From Pseudomonas defluvii (GTDB lineage: Bacteria; Pseudomonadota; Gammaproteobacteria; Pseudomonadales; Pseudomonadaceae), in the NCBI RefSeq assembly GCF_001695625.1, contig NZ_MBPN01000048.1:1-37376 (forward strand): a stretch of 37,376 nucleotides of DNA, read 5' to 3'. The position numbers were made by a program, and so were the translations under genes. Below, in pieces: positions 32,986 through 37,376 of the stretch. The stretch's first letter is position 1. Each line of letters begins with the position of its first letter. The notes under the pieces were generated by a model. It was not told the DNA's origin. It saw nothing but the letters and a program-made list of their open reading frames with translations, and ran no database searches.

Positions 32986-34143
32986 TCAACCGATAATCGC
33001 ATGGGGCAGAAAGCGGCTACTGTCCTTGGTGATCAGCGAATTGTCCTCGCGAATACCGATACCGGCCGGTAGATCACCGACCATCCAGCTGCCGATTACC
33101 GTGTAGTTGTCGCCAAAGCGTGGCAACGCCTGGAACTGCTGGATGATGCTTGGCCCGCCGCCGTAAGGGCCGTCTTCGACGATACGCTGCCCCTGGCCGG
33201 TATGAATCTCAACGTTCGCCCCCTCACGGGAAAAAAACGGTTTGCGCACCCAGCCCTTTTCCAGGGGCTGGGCCGGTGTCGGCTCGATAAATGCCGGCAA
33301 CAGGTTCGGATGACCCTCGTGACGCTCCCAGAGCAACGCCAGCATGCCCTTGTTGGAGAGGATCGCTTTCCAGGGCGGCTCAACGAACAAGGTGCCGCTG
33401 CCAGCAATCGCCGGGCCGAACGGGTCGTTGAAGATCTCTTCCCAAGGGTAGAGCTTGAACAGGCTTGGAATCGGCGCACCGACCGGGTCGACAAACTGCC
33501 CGCCCCGGCTCAGGCCGATGTCTTCCATGTCGACCAGGCGCGCATCGAGCCCGGCACCCGCGGCGATGTCGCGCAGGTATTCCACCGTGCCACGGTCTTC
33601 CACCGAACCCTTCACCGAAGCGAAATAGAACGGTGTAGCAAAGCGGTTGGCCGTCATGACCTGGGTCAGCTTCTCTTCCAGGCTGTTGAATTGGTCGGCA
33701 TCGCCCGGCAACACACCACGGCGCATCTGCTCTTCCAACCAGAGGTACTGGAAGAAACTCGCTTCGTACAACGAGGTGGGCGTGTCGTAGTTGGCCTCCA
33801 GCAATTTGGCCGGGCCAGAACCGTCATAGCAGAGGTCCATGCGCCCGTAGAAATGCGGGTGCCCGTCACGCCAGGAACGGCGAATCAGCTCATGGTAGGC
33901 CGTCGGGATCGCCAGGCGGTCAAGCAATACGTCGCTCTCCACCACCTCGGCCACCAGCGCCATGCACAGCTCATGCAGCACGCGGGTCGGCTCCTCCAGG
34001 TCATCCTCGATCTGCCGCAGGCTGAACTGGTAATAGGCGCTTTCATCCCAATACGGTTCGCCATCGAAGGTATGGAAGTTGAAACCAAAATGCTCGGCGG
34101 TGGCTTTCCAGCCCGGGCGCGGGGCAACCGCTATACGTTTCAT
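32986..34143 (-). CDS. Glutathionylspermidine synthase-like ATP-grasp ligase (YgiC/YjfC family)
   Basis: The 385-aa soluble protein corresponds to the C-terminal synthetase domain of Gsp, without the amidase. Visible landmarks are Y-W-D-E-S-A-Y-Y near 30-40, the R-M-D-L-C-Y-D-G-S-G-P-A-K-L-L-E-A-N-Y-D-T-P-T-S-L-Y-E segment at about 108-135 (core metal/ATP-binding acidic residues) and KPFFSREGANV near 310-320. E. coli homologues do not make glutathionylspermidine, and the family is predicted to ligate peptides or amines. It is last in a module with a DUF1190 lipoprotein and DUF350 membrane protein. The SD is GAGGTG. Confidence 0.85.
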   Translation of the reverse strand: MKRIAVAPRPGWKATAEHFGFNFHTFDGEPYWDESAYYQFSLRQIEDDLEEPTRVLHELCMALVAEVVESDVLLDRLAIPTAYHELIRRSWRDGHPHFYGRMDLCYDGSGPAKLLEANYDTPTSLYEASFFQYLWLEEQMRRGVLPGDADQFNSLEEKLTQVMTANRFATPFYFASVKGSVEDRGTVEYLRDIAAGAGLDARLVDMEDIGLSRGGQFVDPVGAPIPSLFKLYPWEEIFNDPFGPAIAGSGTLFVEPPWKAILSNKGMLALLWERHEGHPNLLPAFIEPTPAQPLEKGWVRKPFFSREGANVEIHTGQGQRIVEDGPYGGGPSIIQQFQALPRFGDNYTVIGSWMVGDLPAGIGIREDNSLITKDSSRFLPHAIIG

Positions 34144-34152
34144 CTGCGCACC

Positions 34153-34857
34153 TCAGGAGCTAAAGCCACCACGCGCCGAGGCACGCGATACAAAGCCATT
34201 GTGACTGCCGATGGCGAATGGCCGGGGCGATTGCGCCAATGCTGTCGGGTGCAGCGCGCTGCCAGCCGGCACCGTCGCAGGGTGAGTACCGTCCAGCGCA
34301 TGCGGCAAGGAACTGAAGGGCGTCGACGTCGGGTGGTTCGGATCAAGCCCGGCGTACTGGTTGCCTGCCGCGACCTGCTCGGTCAACGAGGTAACCTTGA
34401 ACGCATTGCGGCCATCACGCTCGTGGTAGATCGCCTCAGTGGAATAATGCGGCTCGGTGTCGGTGTAGTCGTAGAACCGGGTGCCGCCCGTCGACGTCGA
34501 CCAGGCTCCTGAGGTGTCGTCATTACCATCGGCATACACCTGCCGGTCGACGGTCAAGGCGAACCCTTCCATCCGTGGCACGAAATTGCCGGTAAAGTTG
34601 CGCGTATCGCATTCCTGGAAAACCTCCTCGCAAGCCTCAAGGCTCACGAAGCGCGGCGCATTGGCGTAATGGTGCTGTTGCGCACCCAACCAGGCCTGCA
34701 GACAGACCTGACGGTTGATCCCGGCCATGGCGCAATGGTCGACGTCCTGAAAGCGCTTCACCTCGCTGACCACGCGGGTCGGTCGTTCACCACAGGCAGA
34801 CAGCACCAGCGGCAGACTGCCCAGCGCAATCAGCCGTACTCGTTTACTGCGTTTCAT
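34153..34857 (-). CDS. DUF1190 lipoprotein (YgiB/YjfM family)
   Basis: The 234-aa protein starts with a lipoprotein signal: basic MKRSKRVR, a hydrophobic stretch, then lipobox L-S-A-C with C22 as the predicted lipid-anchored residue. After processing it would sit in the outer or inner membrane facing the periplasm. Cysteine-rich 40-75 region and the glycine/serine-rich C-terminus (SRASARGGFSS) fit DUF1190. It lies 15 bp after the DUF350 gene and 9 bp before the ATP-grasp gene. The biochemical role is unknown. Confidence 0.85.
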   Translation of the reverse strand: MKRSKRVRLIALGSLPLVLSACGERPTRVVSEVKRFQDVDHCAMAGINRQVCLQAWLGAQQHHYANAPRFVSLEACEEVFQECDTRNFTGNFVPRMEGFALTVDRQVYADGNDDTSGAWSTSTGGTRFYDYTDTEPHYSTEAIYHERDGRNAFKVTSLTEQVAAGNQYAGLDPNHPTSTPFSSLPHALDGTHPATVPAGSALHPTALAQSPRPFAIGSHNGFVSRASARGGFSS

Positions 34858-34872
34858 CGCGGTGCTCCCTGA

Positions 34873-35301
34873 TCAGGCGGCGGGTGTCATGCAGGCAGCA
34901 TTGAGCAACCCGATACTGATCGAGACCGCAGCCAACAGGATGGCCGAGGCCATCTCCTGACGGGCGATGCGCTCGGCCATGCCTTTGACATAGCGGTTCA
35001 CCACCACGAATGCCAACAGTTGCACCACCGCCGCGATCACCGCCCAGAGCAGGAAGTCCAGCAGCGAAATGGAATGAGAGACAGCACTGGCCACCGGAAT
35101 GGCAAAGCCAACCAGCGCACCGGCCAGGGCAACAGCGGCAGGCGTGTTGCCTTCGCGAATCAGGCGCAGTTCGTTATAGGGCGTAAGACGGGTATAGATC
35201 AGCGCATAGAGCGCGAACAGCGCAGCGGCGCCACCCATGTAGACGACGAAACCGAGCACGGCCTCAGCCGGCAAGGACATCTTCAGAGCATCCATGAACA
35301 T
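34873..35301 (-). CDS. DUF350 inner-membrane protein (YjfL family)
   Basis: The protein is 142 aa, with four hydrophobic segments (about residues 14-35, 52-72, 80-105, 115-140) in two similar halves, as in DUF350. No enzymatic motif is present. It is the first gene of the DUF350-DUF1190-ATP-grasp set, which matches the E. coli yjfL-yjfM-yjfC order. The start is ATG 35301, or the second Met two codons on; the SD AGG is upstream of both. Confidence 0.85.
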   Translation of the reverse strand: MFMDALKMSLPAEAVLGFVVYMGGAAALFALYALIYTRLTPYNELRLIREGNTPAAVALAGALVGFAIPVASAVSHSISLLDFLLWAVIAAVVQLLAFVVVNRYVKGMAERIARQEMASAILLAAVSISIGLLNAACMTPAA

Positions 35302-35375
35302 TGCAGTTACCTATCCTTGTAAAACGGCTCGGGAGGCTACCACAGCCCCCCTCACGCGCAAACCGCGCCCGCCGG

Positions 35376-35945
35376 TCAGGCTGAAGGCAGTGCCGTCTGG
35401 CTACCCCAGATGGTGCCCAGGTTCTGCAACAGCGAATTGGCCACGCCTTGCTGGCCAAGGAACTGCAGCAACAGCGGGGCAAACTGGCCGATCAGGCCGG
35501 TGTCCATGCCCAGCAGACTGAAGGCGTTGTTCAGGTCGTTGGTGTCTTTCACATTGCCCAAGGCATTGCTCAGCGCCGATTGCTGGCCGTCGCTCTTGCC
35601 CATCAGCGCGATCAAACCATTCAAGCCACCCAGCGCGTTGTCACCGGTGAGCAGGTTGAGCCCCGGGACCGCTTGGGTCAGCTGCGAGAACTCGTCACCA
35701 CTCAACTGGTTCTTCGCCAGGCCAAGCAACGCGCCCGTGCCACCCACGGCTTGTTCAGGAGTGATGTTCAACTGGCTGCCCAGGGTGTTGAGCAGGTTCG
35801 CCGACGCTGGCGCAGCAATGACGGCAGGGCCTTCGCTGTCTGTGCCTTGCATGGCCGAGACGGCATTGGCGGCATCGCTGAGGTTAAAGGCAAAGACCGG
35901 GCTGGCGGCCAGGGTCATCAGGGTTACCAGGGCAAAGCGCTTCAT
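35376..35945 (-). CDS. DUF2780 secreted protein
   Basis: The 189-aa protein has a signal peptide (cleavage near V-F-A, residue 19) and a mature part rich in Gly, Leu, Asn and Gln. It has repeated motifs such as LLNTLGSQL, GGTGALLGLAKNQL, GLNGLIALMG and SLLQNLGTIWG, typical of DUF2780 proteins (VcgC/VcgE-like). It is probably periplasmic or surface-exposed; function unknown. The start is ATG 35945 with AGAGGT; a TTG codon just before it is not needed. There is a 74-bp gap to DUF350, so operon membership is possible but unclear. Confidence 0.8.
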   Translation of the reverse strand: MKRFALVTLMTLAASPVFAFNLSDAANAVSAMQGTDSEGPAVIAAPASANLLNTLGSQLNITPEQAVGGTGALLGLAKNQLSGDEFSQLTQAVPGLNLLTGDNALGGLNGLIALMGKSDGQQSALSNALGNVKDTNDLNNAFSLLGMDTGLIGQFAPLLLQFLGQQGVANSLLQNLGTIWGSQTALPSA

Positions 35946-36042
35946 CAAATGACCTCTTGAGCCTTAACGGCGGGAAACGGTCATTTGACTGGCCTGCCTC
36001 AGGATTGTTCCGTGCTGACTGACCGCCAGTGGTCGGGTGTTT

Positions 36043-36357
36043 TCAGCCTGAGCGTTCGCTCAGGGCGCGCGCCTCGATCCCGTCGAGCAAGGCGTCGACC
36101 AGGCCCTTGGCCATTTCTACCGAATGCATCGTGGACCAGAGAAAGCCCTTGGCCGACTCGTCGGCGGTGTCGCTGGCCTGATGGGCCGTGTCGTAGGCGC
36201 CGCGCAAGAACAGAGAGACATGCACCAGCGCGTCATGGGGTTCGATACCGGGGCGCACGAGAAACATAGGGTCGTGGCCGGCACCACAGAGGCCGAAGAG
36301 CGTGCTGGCAGTTGGGGCAAGGGTTTCGTGGGGTGGATCTGGAACGATTTTCTTCAT
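36043..36357 (-). CDS. DUF3077 small protein
   Basis: The 104-aa protein begins MKKIVPDPP, as other DUF3077 proteins do (start ATG 36357, SD AGGAG; the open frame upstream is in the structured leader). The C-terminal two thirds form amphipathic helices (DALVHVSLFLRGAYDTAHQA, VEMAKGLVDALLDGIEA). No catalytic motif, signal peptide or membrane helix is visible. Pseudomonads often carry several paralogues of unknown role. Its SD lies inside a strong inverted repeat in the leader, suggesting translational control. Confidence 0.82.
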   Translation of the reverse strand: MKKIVPDPPHETLAPTASTLFGLCGAGHDPMFLVRPGIEPHDALVHVSLFLRGAYDTAHQASDTADESAKGFLWSTMHSVEMAKGLVDALLDGIEARALSERSG

Positions 36358-36363
36358 GGAAAG

Positions 36364-36506
36364 CTCCTGATGCAGGTGTGGCTGCAACCTTCCGTTTCCA
36401 CACGAAGAGGTGGCAGCTGTACGCGGGGTGGAAAACCGGATGCATCAGGTAACCCCGGCAGACCCGAAGGTCTCCCGCGCACAGCCGCCATAAAGCGACA
36501 CCTGAT
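36364..36506 (-). promoter_or_regulatory. Structured 5' leader of the DUF3077 gene with alternative helices over the SD
   Basis: Read on the - strand: ATCAGGT (36506-36500) is followed at once by a GTCGC/GCGGC hairpin (36499-36484), then a stem closed by a C-UUCG-G tetraloop (36473-36460), then ACCTGATGCA (36450-36441). Its ACCTGAT can pair back with ATCAGGT, giving a three-way-junction shape. Its CCTGATGCA can instead pair forward with TGCATCAGG (36374-36366), whose end is part of the SD AGGAG (36368-36364). A TTTCCAC/GTGGAAA stem lies inside the second helix. All pairings are read by eye; no folding was run. Confidence 0.55.
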
Positions 36507-36608
36507 ACTTGCCCGGGTTTCCACGCCCGTTCGCCGAGTTGTCAGCGACACGGGCAGCGTAGGTGGGCAACATTTCCAAGACAAGCCAATGGGTGCCGAC
36601 AGCGTTCG

Positions 36609-36622
36609 TAGGATATTTCCTA
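36609..36622. promoter_or_regulatory. Small palindrome upstream of the DUF3077 leader
   Basis: TAGGA-TATT-TCCTA is a perfect 5-bp dyad in a short AT-rich patch about 250 bp before the DUF3077 start. It could be an operator or part of the promoter of the leader RNA. The evidence is symmetry and position only. Confidence 0.3.
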
Positions 36623-36657
36623 GAACAGGTTATCTGCCAGCAATTTCATGTCTTCAG

Positions 36658-37376
36658 GCGCTATCGCAGGCAAGCCTGCCACAGGCTGCCCGCTCTTTGT
36701 TGGAGCTGGCTTGCCTGCGATGACGTCGGTGGGGTGATCGCGAGTTCGCGGCGTTTGCATCGCGGGCAAGACCCGCTCCCACAGCCGGCGCGAGTTCTGT
36801 TGGAGCTGGCTTGCCTGCGATGACGTCGGTGGAGTGATCGCGAATTCGCGGCGTTTGTATCGCGGGCAAGCCCGGCTCCTACAGGCTGGCGCAGGCTCTG
36901 TTGGAGCTGGCTTGCCTGCGATGGCCTCGGTGGGGTGTCAGTGCGTTAGCGGCGTTTGCATCGCGGGCAAGACCCGCTCCCACAGCCGGCGCGGGCTCTG
37001 TTGGAGATGGCTTGCCTGCGATGGCGTCGGTGGGGTGTCAGTGAATGCGCGGCGGCTGCATCGCGGGCAAGCCCGGCTCCTACAGGCTGGCGCGGGCTCT
37101 GTTGGAGCTGGCTTGCCTGCGATGGCGTCGGTGGGATGATCGCGAGTTCGCGGCGTTTGCATCGCGGGCAAGCCCGGCTCCTACAGGCTGGCGCGGGCTC
37201 TGTTGGAGCTGGCTTGCCTGCGATGACGTCGGTGGGATGATCGCGAGTTCGCGGCGTTTGCATCGCGGGCAAGCCCGGCTCCTACAGGCTGGCGCGAGTT
37301 CTGTTGGAGCTGGCTTGCCTGCGATGGCGTCGGTGGGGTGTCAGTGAATGCGCGGCGGCTGCATCGCGGGCAAGCC
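36658..37376 (+). repeat. REP array B: at least six full units of about 101 bp, running off the window
   Basis: After an imperfect first palindrome at 36658-36690, units begin at 36698, 36798, 36899, 36999, 37100, 37201 and 37302 (period 100-101 bp). Each has core GTTGGAGCTGGCTTGCC, a variable linker, then the inverted partner core GCATCGCGGGCAAGCCCGGCTCC. These are the same unit as array A but on the opposite strand. The array continues past the window end. Confidence 0.93.

Larger units (their letters stand above)
36358..36657. other. 300-bp region between the DUF3077 gene and REP array B
   Basis: No gene is called here. It holds the structured leader (36364-36506), a GC-rich stretch with further short stems (for example CGGG/CCCG around 36514-36530 and GTGTCGCTGACA near 36541-36552), and the 36609 palindrome. 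Open frames through it on the - strand lack SD sites. Confidence 0.6.

Noticed and set aside
26884..37376. Possible CRISPR arrays, given regular repeats.
   Set aside because: The period is about 101 bp, each unit contains two inverted palindromes, the linkers are conserved rather than unique, and no cas gene is present. These are REP elements.

Overview
The window looks like a chromosomal segment of a Pseudomonas (putida/fluorescens type). The evidence is GC-rich coding sequence with ATG/GTG starts and clear Shine-Dalgarno (SD) sites, the gene families present (SfnG, MsuE, OprD-type porin, CreBCD, Aer paired with PAS-GGDEF-EAL), and two large arrays of Pseudomonas-type REP palindromes. No rRNA, tRNA, IS element, phage gene or CRISPR array is visible. 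Species is not assigned.

Layout. (1) 1-2823 (+): the end of a polar amino-acid ABC importer operon (two permeases, ATPase), closed by a translationally coupled Lrp/AsnC regulator. (2) 2879-6170 (-): an Aer-type energy-taxis receptor followed by a PAS-GGDEF-EAL c-di-GMP protein. (3) 6358-8246: a small XRE-type regulator and a TrkH potassium transporter, convergent. (4) 8365-22064: a sulfur-scavenging island. A + strand msuE-ssuD/msuD-msuC operon faces a seven-gene - strand operon (second FMN reductase, sfnG, a degenerate AMP-binding protein, and a branched-chain-type ABC importer with only one ATPase). Then come a divergent DszC-like flavoprotein and a convergent DszA/NtaA-like monooxygenase. 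(5) 22547-25921: acetate symporter module (DUF485 + ActP) with an OprD-family porin. (6) 26082-26867: a TSUP (TauE/SafE) transporter. (7) 26884-27617 and 36658-37376: two REP arrays with a period of about 101 bp, in opposite orientation, flanking about 9 kb. Between them lie creB-creC-creD, a periplasmic retropepsin-like protein, a YihG-like acyltransferase, a YjfL-YjfM-YjfC-type module (DUF350, DUF1190 lipoprotein, ATP-grasp ligase), and DUF2780 and DUF3077 proteins.

How it works together. The sulfur island encodes flavin-dependent C-S bond cleavage of sulfones and sulfonates: FMN reductases feed FMNH2 to SsuD/MsuD, SfnG and the DszA/DszC-like enzymes, and the ABC importer probably supplies a substrate. 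The strongest new signal is regulatory. Three of the four transcription units have a good sigma-54 promoter (GG-N10-GC) and the fourth a degenerate one. Each carries a dyad of the form CTGTTG-N6-CAACAG (exact or with mismatches) centred 93-96 bp upstream of its -24 element. This predicts one enhancer-binding activator (SfnR-like, not encoded here) controlling the whole island. Two other strong signals are leaders with the SD held in a hairpin: one before creD, just downstream of a CreB-type tag, and one before the DUF3077 gene. In the latter, one strand segment can pair with either of two partners, as in a riboswitch or thermosensor-like switch.
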